A DNA stretch of 64,000 nucleotides, taken from Limnephilus marmoratus. Taxonomy: Eukaryota > Arthropoda > Insecta > Trichoptera > Limnephilidae. Where the stretch lies: positions 37,270,676 to 37,334,675 of the forward strand of contig OU862915.1 in assembly GCA_917880885.1 (NCBI GenBank), in the 5' to 3' direction. This document shows, piece by piece, positions 43,076 through 55,396 of this stretch. Within the stretch, counting starts at the first letter, position 1. Every line of letters starts with the position of its first letter. Below the pieces are notes generated by a model. The model was not told the origin of the DNA. It saw only the letters and a program-made list of their open reading frames with translations, and searched no databases. The translations under genes and the position numbers were made by a program.

Positions 43076-46000
43076 GTAAGCAAACAAAGTTATAGTTAAA
43101 TTGCCAATTACTAATAGGACTGGATAAATCGATCTTTTGTCACAAAAGATCACTTCTTGAGTTTTCTTTGTCTTATGATGGAGGAGAGTTGGTGGTCATC
43201 GGGAGTGGTTCAGAAGAAGTGGACAACTTCCATTAGTCTCTTCTGCCATGCGATTCTGTATCTTTTGTGGATACGGAATCTATTCCATACGTAATCTCCT
43301 GTCAAATATGTGTGATTGTCTATGGCTTGAAATTGCTTTTTCTACGGCACGCACTGATGTTAGCGGATTGGTTTATTATATCAGTTCATAAAAAAGGCAA
43401 TTGCAAGTCATAGACAATCACACAAATTTCTCAGGATGTTACGTGTGTATTTCTCTTCTGACTGTAATGATATTATGAACAAGTCATTAAGAGGAAATAC
43501 TAGCTGCGCTTTTCTATACAAACGTATTCCCCGTTTATCTCTCTGGATTTTGACCCTAGAGCAAAATTTTTTTTTACATAATATAGATATTGACCACTAG
43601 CGTGTCGGTACGTTTTGTTTTTTTTGATAATTTACTTCTCATAGAAGTTACGACCTTCCAAAAATGAATAAAATTGCCTAATTTAAACGCCGTCAAAAAA
43701 CGTTCAGTATATAAACTAAACAATGTATTTTGAAAAAAAGCAAAACGTACCGACATAGAATATTTTCTTTTAATACAGTTAGTGAAAAAAAATTTTTAAA
43801 TCCGTCCAGTTTTGGAGAAGAAAAATGGGGAATACAAAACATCGATTTCGAAGATTTTATTTAGGTATTTTCGGCCCGACGTGCAGGTGTCCCTTTCGCT
43901 CATTTCTCCTGAGGGGGGCCGGGGAACGTGGGTTTTGACAAATACATACATATAATGCGAAGTAGTGATGTAAAGAATTTTATCGGTAGACTAGTGTTGT
44001 CCTTGCCCGAGTAATCGATATTTTTTATTCGTTTTTTTTCTGTTTAGTGACTCATCGCGGTATACCAATACTGACCGAGCTTTCATACTAAAATTGTGCA
44101 AAATTAAATTTTTTTATGTCAAGTACTATAATAAATTTTCAATTTGGGAGGCGTTTTAGGTACCATCGCCCCGGGAACCATTTATTGGATAACCAACACC
44201 CCCGCCACTTGGTCACCGCAAGTGGTCCTCTATGTTTGGTGACAGAGCCTGGGTTCCCGGGTTCACGGATGAGGTCTGCATGGGTTTTGGTGGCGGATAA
44301 TTTTGTCCACTTACTGCGTGGCGGGCCGGATTGGGAGAAACTGGAAGAGGAAGATCTTTTGATCTCTACAGCTGGACTCTCCACCATCATTTCATACTTT
44401 TACCTACCTTTTCCCTACCCAAAACTTCCTTTCCTTCCTTATCCTAAAAATACCCTCCACACAGCTTCTCCAATGATGTCCAACAACTTCTCCAACAAAG
44501 TCCCTGAGCGATTATTTTTCCTCGGTGCCTCCAATGTGAGGTTTATGTTTTTAAAAAAAATCTGTTTCAAATTTTTAGTTGAGAGTCGCTTACATTGCCT
44601 TCAGTGATTAATTGAAATTTTTTGTTTGTAAACACTTTATTGTACAAAATTTTTTACCACTATACAATGAATTTTAAACAATTTATGATTTAGATCTTTC
44701 TCTCGCCGGTAAATTTCTTGATATGCGACCGTCAATTGTTTCTGGTAAAAGGCATTGGTGGTAGAAGTTTTTCTAACAGTGGTTCAATTTTTTGCCAGAT
44801 TGAATCGTCCCTTTCAATTTTTTCATACGGCAAACCTTTAGGACTCCACACGACAAAATATCAGTATTTACGACGAGTAATGTGTAACTGGCCTTGTACT
44901 TGGTAGAAGTAATTGTGATTCCGTTTTAATGTTGAAGCATTGTCTTCAATTTTACAGTTATCAATTTTTTTTGTTCAAATCCTTCTTCTGGTGACATATT
45001 TACTATACTATATGGGCATTTCACTTCAATTATAGAATCCTTGCCAAAAAGGCCATCCGGACTTGCCGCTAAAAAGTTTTTGTTTTCATCGATAAATAGT
45101 CCACAGGCGAATACCTCTAATTTTGTTTCTTTTGTAAATTGCTCAATTGCTTGGTTTTCATTTTCTTTCCCATAATTTGTGGCCATATTTCCTTTAAATG
45201 GCGAGTACAGTAGCGAGTTTAATACTCTCGCAACTGAAGTTTTTGGCCGTAGCTTACATATTTTTGTCCAAAGTTAGAAGCTGTAAGCCGCTTACGCCTT
45301 TCAATTGTCCACAAATTATTATTGCTTTGGCCCACCGTATTCCTTTCGAGTTCATCCTTATTCGATGGAGATAATTCTTTGAAAAATTCCTCTTTATCGT
45401 TTCAAATAATTCAGCTGGCATATCTGGATCTAATTCCAATTGACCATAATTTTCATCAGGCCCTGCAACTTTTTTTCTCTTTTCTGTCGTGTTTTCGTAA
45501 TACCTTAGTTTTATTTTTCGACACCTCTGTATTGTCTCCTTCGAACGTCGTTTTCTTTCAATAAAATGCTTCGTGTAGTTGCCAGGACTGTGGCCTTGGA
45601 TTTTTTTTGTATTCGTGAATGGGTTGTCATTTCACTATTCCACGAAGTTACTGCTCAAGAAGCTCAACTGCTGAAGTTATCCCATTTTTGTAAAATTTGC
45701 TCTTTTTCCGCCTATAAATTTGGCTATAACGTTGTTGAATTGCACCACAGTGTTATTTGTCACGTTAATAATAAGACTTTCTGCATTTGCTATTAGAGAC
45801 GACAATAATTGTTGAATATCAGTCCTGTTCCACAATCTTGAAGATCGCTTACTAAATTTGGATCATTAGTATACTTCTCCGACTTGCAATAGTATGACGA
45901 ACATTTTGTATGATCACCAAAAACATGGTTTGCGGCATTTTTTTGTCCATTTTCAGATTTTTTACTTTATCACTTTGTGCCGTGTTTTCTTGCTCTTTTC

Positions 46001-49000
46001 TGTAATTTACTGCTCAAACTATAGCTTTTCTCATACGTAAAACGTTTGCTTCAACCTTTTTCCTTATGTGAACTGGTACAAAGCCTTTAGCGTTGTTGGT
46101 TTTTTTTCTAAGTGCTTTTATTTTATTGCAAAAATTGCGAAGTAAGTGATTTTTGCACTTTTTTTTGTACTATGAAGTTGGGCCTGAAGCCTTAGGTTGA
46201 AGTTTCGCTAATATTGTCTTCATGTAATTAAATATTACAATTTAAGGTTTTATAAAGTTGAAAATAAAAATAAAAAGTTTTGAAGTTTAAAAAAATTATA
46301 TATTTGTTTCCTTTATTTCAAACTGACTGTAATAAATATTTTAAAAAAATGTGTAGGTAAATCTATCTATAGGTAAAAGACCAACATTTTTGATAGAATT
46401 TTGAACGAACTAACACATCCTTTTTTGTATTTACTGCTTAAAGAAACTCAAAAATACAGGAGTACAAATCAAACCTCAGCAAGCGATATATCTAACATTT
46501 TAAACATTATTATTTACAAACATGTCAACTCACACGTATGATACACACAACACAACAAATCCATTTAGATTTAATTGTCTAATAAAATATGTAAGTGCTT
46601 TTATCTTTTTCGTTATCGTAATTTTAATTAGAAAAAAACTTAAGGTGGGCTATTTTTAAACCTTTTTTATCTCTACATATTATAAAGTAAAGTCCCCCGC
46701 GCCGTCTTTCTGTCTGTCTGTCTGTCTGTTCGCGATAAACTCGAAAACTACTGAACGGATTTTCATGCGGTTTTCACCAATAGATAGAGTGTTTCGTGAG
46801 GAAGGTTTACGTATGTAATTTGTCAAGGATTTGTGTAAATTGGTTGAAACATAACGATAATTGTTAGAAGTGTCGGAAAAATTCCAGCCGCCTGGTAGCT
46901 TTCATCGAAAACGCTGCCTAATCCTTTTGGGATATAACAAAACAACGCTTGGTGGGATATTCCTCTTTTTAGATCTACAAAAAAGTCCGCGATGGCATAT
47001 ATCTATCTTTTACTATACGCATTCTATCTTCTTATCTTATTATTCTTATCAATTGCATTTTAGATATAATGTGTATAGTAAGCTATCCGTAAAAGATAGA
47101 TATATGCCTTCGCGGACTTTTTTGTAGATCTATAAAAGAGGAATATCCCACCATTAATTGTTTTGTTATATCCAGGGCTGGGCAGTATTTGAAATACTTG
47201 TAATTGAAATACGTATTTGAAATACAAATACGTATTTTGTATTTGTATTTCAATTACTTCCTAAAAATGTATTTTGTAATTGGTATTTCAATTACATGGG
47301 GCTGAGGTATTTTGTAATTTGTATTTCAAATACTTATGGCTTCAAAATACATTTTCAAATACATTTAGCGATCTTAATAATGATAATGAAAAATAAACTG
47401 ACATAGATAATACGTAGACTAAAAACGCTAGAATCCAGAGCTATATGTTATGTGTGTTAATATTTAGAGTTGGCAACACGTCCTGTGCTATAATAGCACT
47501 GTTATTGTACATTTTCTATCATATTTGTATCATATTATGTAATGCTTGTCATTGCTTTGTATTGTACATTTTTGTGTCATAGTATTAGATCAAGCACTAT
47601 AGGAATAATTTGACTGAATACTAAACTATTTTTAAGTTAATTACAGTAGAGCGCACTTGAAGTGAAATAACTAGTGTCCGACCGAAACAGGATTTTCTAC
47701 CGAAAACGAAACCGAATATTCGATATCTTTCTCAGTTTCGGCCGAAACCGAAACCGAAACTTTTTTAGACATGTTAAAAATCTATTGTTTACTGAAATTC
47801 GGCTTATTTTTTACACTTTTATTCACTATAAAGTAAGGACCTCATAAATTGAGTACTATAATTTTAATTGCGTTTACAATCACAACATTTTTTTACATTA
47901 ACTCCACATGAGAGACCCAGAGAAAAATAATTTCCCTCAGGGCGTATGTCATCTTTGAAGATGCTGTATGGAGGGTCTTTTTGGGGAGAGGAAGGAGGGA
48001 GGAAACATAGAGGCCGGGTTCCACAGCCGAGCTGTTGAACTCAAGAATGAGTCATAGAAACGACCCGTTCTCATGTGACTATATAGTATATTTCGGATAG
48101 CGCCGTGTACGGAGACTAGCATTAAAAAGTAGTATGTATATCAACAGGGTACTTGTGGTTTCGTCACAATTACGAAGATTGTAAGTATCTCCATGAACGG
48201 AGGGCCTTACACCAAGCACATCAAAGGAGGGACTATTCAGAAGATCGCTTCCGTTGAAGGAGATTAGATTTTAATTTTTATTTACACTTGTTAAATAAAA
48301 TTAAATATAGAATGAAATAAATAAAAATAATTGAAGTTTGTGATTACATAAACTCACAATACAAGCACGCCGGACCGGCCAGCGAACTCAGTTGATGATG
48401 GTGGATGACACACGAGCCACGAACTCACCGGAAGTCAGTCAAACGGCACGCGATAATTCACAAATGCAGAGTTTCGGTGCGGCCGAAGGTTCGGCAGATT
48501 TTCTGCCGAAACCGAAACTGATGCCGAAACTAGATTTTTTTACCGAACCTTGACGAAACCGAAACCGAACCTTCGGTCGGTCACTAGAAATAAAACAAAA
48601 TAGCGCTATACAAATGTCGTGTTATAATAATAATATATTATTATTATATTACCTAACACCTGAGTCCTTTACCACAAATTTTACAAGTGAAGCGGAGATG
48701 AGATGTGTCTTTTGAGCAATATGATTGGTCAATTTTTGCACGTCTCTGTTTCACTCTGCTCAACATTGCTTCTATTTAAACGCACCCTTAGATAAGGGCA
48801 TTTATGACAATTTATTGCAACCAAAGGTTCTACCAAAACCAAATGTATTTTGTATTTTGTAATTTGTATTTTGTATTTGAAAGAAAAAAATGGTTAAAAT
48901 ACTGTATTTTGTATTTTGTATTTCAAATACATGACTTGAAAGTATTTTGTATTTCGTATTTTAAATACATGCGAAAAAGTATTTTGTAATTTGTATTTCA

Positions 49001-52000
49001 ATTACAGCAAAGCATGTATTTTGCCCAGCCCTGGTTATATCCCAAAAGGATTGTGCAGCGTTTTCGATGAAAGCTACCAGGCGGCTGGACTTATTTCCGA
49101 CACTTCTAACAATTATCGTTATGTTTCAACCAATTTACACAAATCATTGACAAATTGCATACTTAAACCTTCCTCACGAAATACTCTGTATATTGGTGAA
49201 AACCGCAGGAAAATCCGTTCAGTAGTTTTCGAGTTTATCGCGAATAGACAGACAGATGGCGCGGGGGACTTTATAATTTGTAGAGATAGAGATAATCAGT
49301 CAAAAATACATTTTTGTTGCATATGCATTTTTGAGTTTTTTTTTTAATAAGATAGGTAAGTGCCAAATTATATGAGTAGAAATTTAAGTTTTGTGGTATC
49401 ATCATCATTACATAGTATAAAATGAAGTCGCTCAAAATGTATGTGCGCATAAATCTTTTAAACTACGCAACAGATTTTCATGCGGTTTTCACCAATAGAT
49501 AGAGTGATTTAAGAGGAAGGTTTATGTGTATAATAAATGCTTATTATAGTAGAGAAAAGCCAAGAAATTCAAATATTCAATTTAGGCAAAGGGCAGCGCG
49601 CAGCGGGCAGCTGGCGAGCGGATGGTGTGGATTTTATAAAGGTTGGGTAAATGGCGTTGTGTTTCGTTAGCCACAGCAACGTGTGGCCGGGTCTGCTAGT
49701 TATTAATAAAATAAAAACAAAATTATATGTTTATTTCGAATTATAAAATTTGAAAGCGTATTTCATCATCTTTCAAAAACAGTTTTTAGTTTTCGGATGC
49801 GTTCACAAATATTAAAGTTATTTGGAATTTATTGGAAAGCGGAAATATTTTGACTTTTCGAAAAACAGGCCCGAGGCCTGAGAGGTTAATACTAATTTTC
49901 AATAATAACTAATGTATCATAGAGAATAATCATATGTATGTATATAATAATTCGATGTAGTTGGTTTGACTGCATATTTATAAACGCAAATACAGTGAAA
50001 ACTTTAAAACTACTAACCTACATAGAGTTCTAGTAAAATAATTCGTAATTTGTCGGTAATAAGCGTGAACAGAAGACATTGTTACAATACCTATCGACGA
50101 TATTTATAAATAACCGACAATAGCAGACCTCGTGCGTTTAAAAATAATGGGCCCTTTTTCTGTCACACCGCAAGGCCGATTCAAAAACTTCATTAGCGAC
50201 GAAATAAGTCGAAACATGCTTTATCTAAACAGAATATTGGATATGGCGGTATGAGGCGAAAGACGGTAGGCATGAGACGCAAAGGGGGCGAGAGGGTGTA
50301 CAAGCCAAACACTCACGTGGTCTCACCAACACATCGATAGCTAGTTCTTTTTTGAGCGCGGTGCGATAGCGAGAATTTCTTAAAATACCTACCGTCGAGA
50401 TTTCTCACCGGTGCTATTACCTCTTAAGTCATAAGATCAAAGTTATTAATTATTTTTTCTTAACTCCACAAGAGAGATCTCAGGGCAGCGATTGGCAATT
50501 GGCGACCCGCGAAGTGCTGCCTTCTGGCCAGCAGGTCTGAACAGACGATTATTCTTTCCCATCATACTTGGCGCATCATCGGTCAGAGTTTTAGCAGAAA
50601 TTATTTGGGTGAGAGCGCAAATCCGCGTGCAAAATTTGTTTGCGCTTTAAAATTGCAGTTTTTTTTTTAGTTTTCGATTAGCAGTATTTTACAGCTCAAT
50701 GTGGTCGATCTCATCGCACCGCAGGTGGAAGCAACAATGTTGTGTTGGAGTTTTGAAAATATTGCTAATTTTATTAAAAACAGTACAATTTTACAAATGC
50801 ATTTTACTGTTGAACATGCGTTGAGCGAATATGTAAGTTAATATGTCAGTTTTTTTTTTTGCTTACCTTTCGAATGAAATATCATCGTATCCAAAGGAAA
50901 GTGTGTGTTGTGTTTACCAGTTTCGCGAATGCAGAAAATTAATTACCTGTAAGAAAATAAATGATATTAGTGTATGTATTCGACGGCAATATTTTTTTAA
51001 GCCACATGTGCCCTTCGTTCTATGGCATATTTTTTATCAGTTTGTTTACTTTTGAGGTCAAACCGACATGAGTTTTTTGGATTACAACCGTGGAATTGAG
51101 GTATTGAAAAAACAGTAACAATAATAACAGTTTATACAACTACGCATGAACCAGCGAAGTTTCCGCATAAAATTCACGTTATACATGGAAAATCATTTTT
51201 TGAAAATAAAGCACACAGATTAAAGTACATAGGATAGACAATGTGAAAATAAACTGTTTATCTGCATAAAAACAATTCATTTCTACATCATAGGATAATT
51301 TTCAAAGAATGATTAAAAAAATAAAAACAACATAATGAGAATGAGAAAATAACTCACAGCAGGAATAGAAGGTTCGTAATTAGTAATTTATTTTTTTTTC
51401 TAATACTAACTAACTAACGCCGTTTCCCCGCAGGTGTAGGCAGAGAGGGTGGACCGCCAAACAACATGGTCTTGGCACATACTCCTTGCCTCGTTCACAT
51501 TCATACATCGTCTCATACATGCTCTTCTATTATTCTATACTCTTGACATGACCCGACTCGAGTATCTGATTCGCTTGGTCGTGCCATGTCTTTCTCGGGC
51601 GTCCCCGACTTCTGCCATTCACTTTTGCGTCATATATTCTCCTTACACTCCTTTCCTCGTTCATTCGCTCAAGAGATTTAGTAAATTGACTAATACAGAT
51701 TTAGTAAATTGACCTGAGAACTAATGGAATACATCAGCGTCTGAAAAGATGTTATTGCATTTTGTGCACGTCCTTCTGAGAAATGAGTCTTGTGTGTAGT
51801 TAGTTTTTGAGTGTGAGATGTGGAAGAGTTGGTTAGATCGTGTATTTCGTATTGGACAGTGGAAATTAATGTTTTCCAGAAAATAGTTGTTGATGATTTC
51901 GAACAAAAAATTCTGATCGGATATATTTCTTTTATCTTTTGGTCGTTATTGTTATTATTATTGTGCATGTGTATTTAAAAAGACCCATTCGTCCCCCAGC

Positions 52001-52148
52001 TCAGCTGGTTTCGGTGATAGCTCTCCTGATCCTGAGGCCCATGCTGTCCCACATCCCCCACGCGCTGATGCTGCAGCCACCGTTGGGAACTTTACCCTGG
52101 ATCCCCAGCGACCGTGCACCTTGGTATCAACTGACCTACCTGTTTCAG
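42628..52148 (+). CDS. Odorant receptor 2, partial (first two exons visible)
   Basis: Join 42628-43075 and 52000-52148, phase 1 across the intron, then a donor CAG|GTAAGT in phase 0. Exon 1 codes a basic start, then DPRLSMIWRILNLHGILCFE, helix 1 (about 51-71) and helix 2 (about 85-104), RHREGFKKLVNYI and YYMHS. Exon 2 codes AQLVSVIALLILRPML (helix 3) and the outer loop with LPWIPSD and YQLTYLFQ, typical of ORs (P-x-x-PWIP). The phase-0 intron after the outer loop is at the position used in OR gene 1. No continuation was found in 52.1-64 kb, so the remaining exons lie beyond the window or are lost. Low identity to OR gene 1 indicates another subfamily. Confidence 0.85.
43288..43443. repeat. 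Inverted-repeat element in OR gene 2 intron
   Basis: TGTGTGATTGTCTATGGCTT near 43308 pairs with AAGTCATAGACAATCACACA near 43405; the arms are about 50 bases. Confidence 0.6.
43602..43755. repeat. Inverted-repeat element in OR gene 2 intron
   Basis: GTGTCGGTACGTTTTGTTTT pairs with AAGCAAAACGTACCGACAT. A small MITE; TSD not resolved. Confidence 0.6.
44150..44560 (+). repeat. Dispersed repeat family 'R300', longest copy
   Basis: It starts near AATTTGGGAGGCGTTTTAGG, contains TTGGATAACCAACACC and GGTCACCGCAAGTGG, and ends with a CCTCCACACAGC...CCTCGGTGCC block and an A-run. It defines a family length of about 400 bases. The related 5' piece AATTTGGGAGGCGGGAATGG occurs alone at about 23026. Confidence 0.6.
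44690..45440 (-). pseudogene. YqaJ-type nuclease gene remnant
   Basis: The clearest part (45186-44926) codes ATNYGKENENQAIEQFTKET, then FLAASPDGLFGKDSIIEVKC. After a frameshift it continues KIEDNASTLKRNHNYFYQVQ, GQLHITRRKY, stop, YFVVWSPKGLPYE. The D of SPDG and the E-x-K of IEVK are the metal-binding residues of a PD-(D/E)xK fold, and QVQGQ is the YqaJ signature tail. Upstream, RRKRLTASNFGQKY is the usual domain start, again off frame. YqaJ proteins act in DNA recombination in phages and viruses and occur as multi-copy transposon-associated genes in arthropods. Frames further up to about 46200 may be the rest of the protein. No function is expected. Confidence 0.8.
47672..48586. mobile_element. 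hAT-type element 'H2', larger copy nested in H1
   Basis: The ends TAGTGTCCGACCGAA and TTCGGTCGGTCACTA match the 23622 copy, with target duplication GAAATAAC / GAAATAAA (7 of 8). It holds a LINE B piece at 47889-48270, absent from the smaller copy. Both copies share the interior segment GCGGCCGAAGGTTCGGCAGA. Confidence 0.87.
47889..48270 (-). pseudogene. LINE B fragment inside H2
   Basis: TTTTTTTACATTAACTCCAC starts the tail, followed by segments matching 15810-16030 (CAGCCGAGCTGTTGAAC) and the part with CCTTACACCAAGCACATCAA. No frame survives. Confidence 0.65.
49406..49699 (+). mobile_element. Helitron, compact copy
   Basis: A|TCATTACATAGTATAAAATG to GGGTCTGCTAG|T, with the hairpin CCACAGCAACGTGTGG before the end. 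294 bases; non-autonomous. Confidence 0.82.
49701..51999. other. Rest of OR gene 2 intron 1, no gene seen
   Basis: AT-rich. A block at 51420-51620 (GGCGTCCCCGACTTCTGCC and surroundings) is GC-richer and may be an old LINE piece, but no motif is readable. Confidence 0.35.
52000..52148 (+). CDS. OR gene 2, exon 2
   Basis: The acceptor CCCCCAG|CT completes an Ala codon and keeps the frame; the nearby alternative CTCAG|CTGG would break it. It is GC-richer than its surroundings, as expected of a selected exon. Confidence 0.82.
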
Positions 52149-52264
52149 GTAAGTCGCGTTGACACGATTATTAAAAGATTTATTATTTATCAATCTTTAT
52201 ATCTTAATATATAAGTCGGGTTAGTTACACCCCCCTGCACCCCTCCAAAGGAAAAATACAACCT

Positions 52265-52618
52265 TACTGATATTATAAACGCGAAAGTTTGTATGGACGT
52301 ATTTGTGTTTGTTACCCTTTCACCCAAAAACTACAGAATGGATTTTAATGAAACTTTACATTAATATAGCCCATACATCAAAATAACATATAGGCTATAT
52401 AAGGTAAGCTCTGGCGTTATGAAAATTGTATAGAAAATGTGTGTATTTCATATTTTAGCGGCAGGGAGGAAAGGCAGGGGGAAGGGTAACGGGGGTTCGC
52501 GGAGAGAAGTGCGGGGAAGGTGGAAGGGAACGGGAACGGGGACGCGGACGCACGGGAAAGGACATGCAGGGAGAATCAATTCATTTCTTTGAATGGCATT
52601 GCAACAGGGACTAGCTAG
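52265..52618 (+). mobile_element. Helitron-type element
   Basis: The 5' block ACTGATATTATAAACGCGAA and the interior CTCTGGCGTTATGAAA...TTTAGCGGCAGGGAGGAAAG are shared with 55397-55764. The end GCAACAGGGACTAGCTAG is a decayed 3' end. Confidence 0.6.
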
Positions 52619-52730
52619 AATATAATAAAAATGATTGTTTCTTTCTTTGTCCCGAAAGCATTCCTGTATCTTTATCCTGTATTCTAGGTGATTTTTTGTG
52701 CGCACGCCCGCGAAGCTTTCTGTACATTAT

Positions 52731-52965
52731 TGTGAGCTCTGGCGTTATGAAATTTGAGAAACAATTTTTCAATAGTTGGCGCGCGAGTTGTTTGAAAAAT
52801 GTGTGTATTTCATATAGTTTAGCGGCAGGGAATGAAGGCGAGATGGGGAGAAAAATCTGGGAGGGGTAAAAAGAATGAAGAAGAGAGATGTGAAGTCGGG
52901 AAGGTGGAAGGGTAACGCGGGAGGGGAAGGGGACGCGGAGGGGAACAGTGGTGGGAACCCGCTAG
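52731..52965 (+). mobile_element. Helitron 3' part
   Basis: It repeats TGAGCTCTGGCGTTATGAAA and TTTAGCGGCAGGGAATGAAG and ends GGGAACCCGCTAG|T. The 5' end is missing. Confidence 0.6.
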
Positions 52966-54262
52966 TATTATATAAAATTAATTTTAGAACAGGCGGACCA
53001 CGCTGCCGTGTTATCACAAAATCACATCTGAAAAGGAGCATTTGAGGAACACTTTTTGAATTTCATCTAATAAAAAAAAATTACTAAACTGTAAAATGGA
53101 GACTCAGAAAAGAGCGCAAAGCACCAAGTGAAGACTACATTACCAAAAACTACACATTGGTAATTTTATTGAATTGAAAAAAAAATATTTAAAAAGTTAA
53201 TAAACGTAATAAAACTCAGATATTATTGTTAAATATTGAGCATAAATTCAAGAAGCATACCAATCATTTTCAAAATAAGGGACAAAAAAAAATTAATTAA
53301 AAAAATAAAATTCCGACTACTGCAATATTTTTTAGCAACTGAACCTAACTAAACATTACATGCCGATCCCTGCCCAAAAGGAGAATGTACAAAAAAGCAC
53401 ATTCTGTTGAACGAATTTTTACAAACAGGTTTGAAGGGAGGTGATTTTAAACGATAAACTTAAAAATTACAACTATTTTGAAAATTTGAAAATTCGGTGT
53501 TTCAATTTACAAGTTATTATGCTTTATAAGTTAGTATCCATAGGCGGCATTTCCCCCTCACCGCCGCCGGCGTTCGAACCGTATTATCTCAAAAGCTGTG
53601 CAAAGTCCAAGCATTGCACAAAATTACATTTAAGTTCTGGAATAAATGTGTTTAATCTAATATAATTAATTTTTTAATTGTCGTTATTCATTACATACTT
53701 TAACATGTTGTGTTGCCATAATCCACAATACCAGCTGAAAATGCCAGTTCCATTCCAAACGGTAATAAACTATTATGCTGTACCATTTCCCCGGGAGTAA
53801 AGCGGGCCGCCCACTAAAGGCGGTAGATTTTCGCCATTTCCACGCGTTGTATGAAAATCCGCATACTAATCACGGGGCGTATTGAAAAGGCTTTTAATAT
53901 CACGAAGCAACTCCCGAGTGAACTGGCGACCTTTCTCTCCCTCTCTAGCTCTCGCGATATAAGAGATAAGAGGATACATGTAGGTGAGAAAGAAGAATAA
54001 CGAGAATTAAATCGTGATGAGAACAAGATAATCCACCTAGTATTACAAAGATAGGAAGATCCTAAGAATAAACTTTAGATTTACAAGATACCCAAAATAA
54101 GTTTGGAACACTGGGACAGCTCCTTTGGACAGAAGATAATGGCCGACCACAAAAGAGACTTCTTTATAATAAGCCAGCAGGACAAAGAAGAACTCAAGGA
54201 CCCATACTTGGGTGGTTTATTCTATGGTTCTATGGTGGTGGGTTATTTCAGGAAACAATAAA
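52966..54262. other. Gene-free stretch
   Basis: AT-rich; no recognised gene or repeat end. Confidence 0.4.
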
Positions 54263-54607
54263 ATAAAAGAACGTCCTTGTCAAACAGTATCGGAAGGCAA
54301 ATAAAGTGAGGAGTGTGAATTAACAGGTTAAAGTTATTAAGGAATCAATATAATAAAAGAACGTCCTTGTCAAAAGGTATCTGAAGGCAAATAAAGTGAG
54401 GAGTGTGAATTAACAGGTTAAAGTTATTAAGGAATCAATATAATAAAAGAACGTCCTTGTCAAAAGGTGTCTGAAGGCAAATAAAGTAAGGAGTGTGAAT
54501 TAAGAAAGGTTAGAGTTATTTCAGGTATCAATATAATAAAAGAACGTCCTTGTCAAAAGGTGTGGGAAGGTAAATAAAATGAGGAGTGTGAATTAAGAAA
54601 GGTGTCT
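54263..54607. repeat. 90-base minisatellite, about four units
   Basis: ATAAAAGAACGTCCTTGTCA starts units at 54263, 54353, 54443 and 54536. The first three are nearly identical; the last two carry AAGAAAGG in place of AACAGG. Confidence 0.9.
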
Positions 54608-55396
54608 GATGAACTATTTGTTACTTCTACCCTACGACAAAAGGAGCGATAAAAAGTTATTGCCCACAAACAAGTTGATAATTAAGAAAGCCAAAGAATC
54701 CTGTACATATCGAAGAAAACTGCACGCCTATAACAATAAAATGGGGACATCAGCACGAGTAAGCCACCCAGTGAGGTCAACATTACTGGATTGTATAATG
54801 AAATGTAAAATTTTGTATTAATAAATAAATGCTACGATACAACGAGCGCTGACACCAAAAATTGTAATGAAAGGGAAAATGGAAGGCCAAAAGCCACATA
54901 TACGAAAAAAATTACTTTCGTGATTGAGACAGGCGGATAAGTCATTCAGCAATGAGAAGATTTGAAAGACAATGGATATAATTGTTTGATCTTCCGCAAG
55001 AAATGTTTATGTTCGTTAGGCGATATTTCATCATTGAGCAAATCCCTAGCAGTTATTGGATCGAAATTGGCTCTACGTTGCAATTGCAATATTATGGACG
55101 CGGAGGTGGATTTTACTAACGTTCGTGCGGTCGTACATAATGGTGATTTACGGTTACGAGTGGAGCATTATTGACGTAGGATGTAGGTGCTTTATATGAA
55201 GTGCTAAACGTCCAAAAGGGTAGTGATGATGAGAATGTTTAAAGTGCATTCTTATTGACGCTACTAAAAGTACAAATAAAATTAATGGGAAAACTTAATT
55301 CCTGAATAAATTTTATTGTGCATGGAGTTTTCCCCTGCGAGCCTTGAAATTGATTCGTGGGTAATGTAAGGGCAGGTATGCCATAATTTTATTCAA
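54608..55396. other. Gene-free stretch
   Basis: A few short open frames without recognisable domains. Confidence 0.35.

Larger units (their letters stand above)
47173..49033. mobile_element. hAT-type element 'H1', TSD GTTATATC
   Basis: The ends CAGGGCTGGGCAGTATTT and GTATTTTGCCCAGCCCTG are inverted and flanked by the exact duplication GTTATATC (47165-47172, 49034-49041). The sub-terminal regions consist of GTATTTGAAATAC / TGTAATTGAAAT repeats. No transposase remains; the interior is filled by a second hAT. Confidence 0.9.
46669..49287. mobile_element. Foldback element with Helitron-like ends, split by a hAT
   Basis: The left outer arm ATCTCTACATATTATAAAGT, AAAGTCCCCCGCGCC, then (CTGT)n and the block GCTTTCATCGAAAACGCTGC returns in inverse on the right (GCAGCGTTTTCGATGAAAGC, GGCGCGGGGGACTTTATAAT). 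Inner arms AGATCTACAAAAAAGTCCGC and its inverse lie at 46972 and about 47115. With the hAT at 47173-49033 and one TSD removed, the element is a continuous palindrome of about 750 bases. The outer TCTCTACA...TTATAAAG and the C/G-rich block resemble Helitron 5' ends. Confidence 0.7.
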
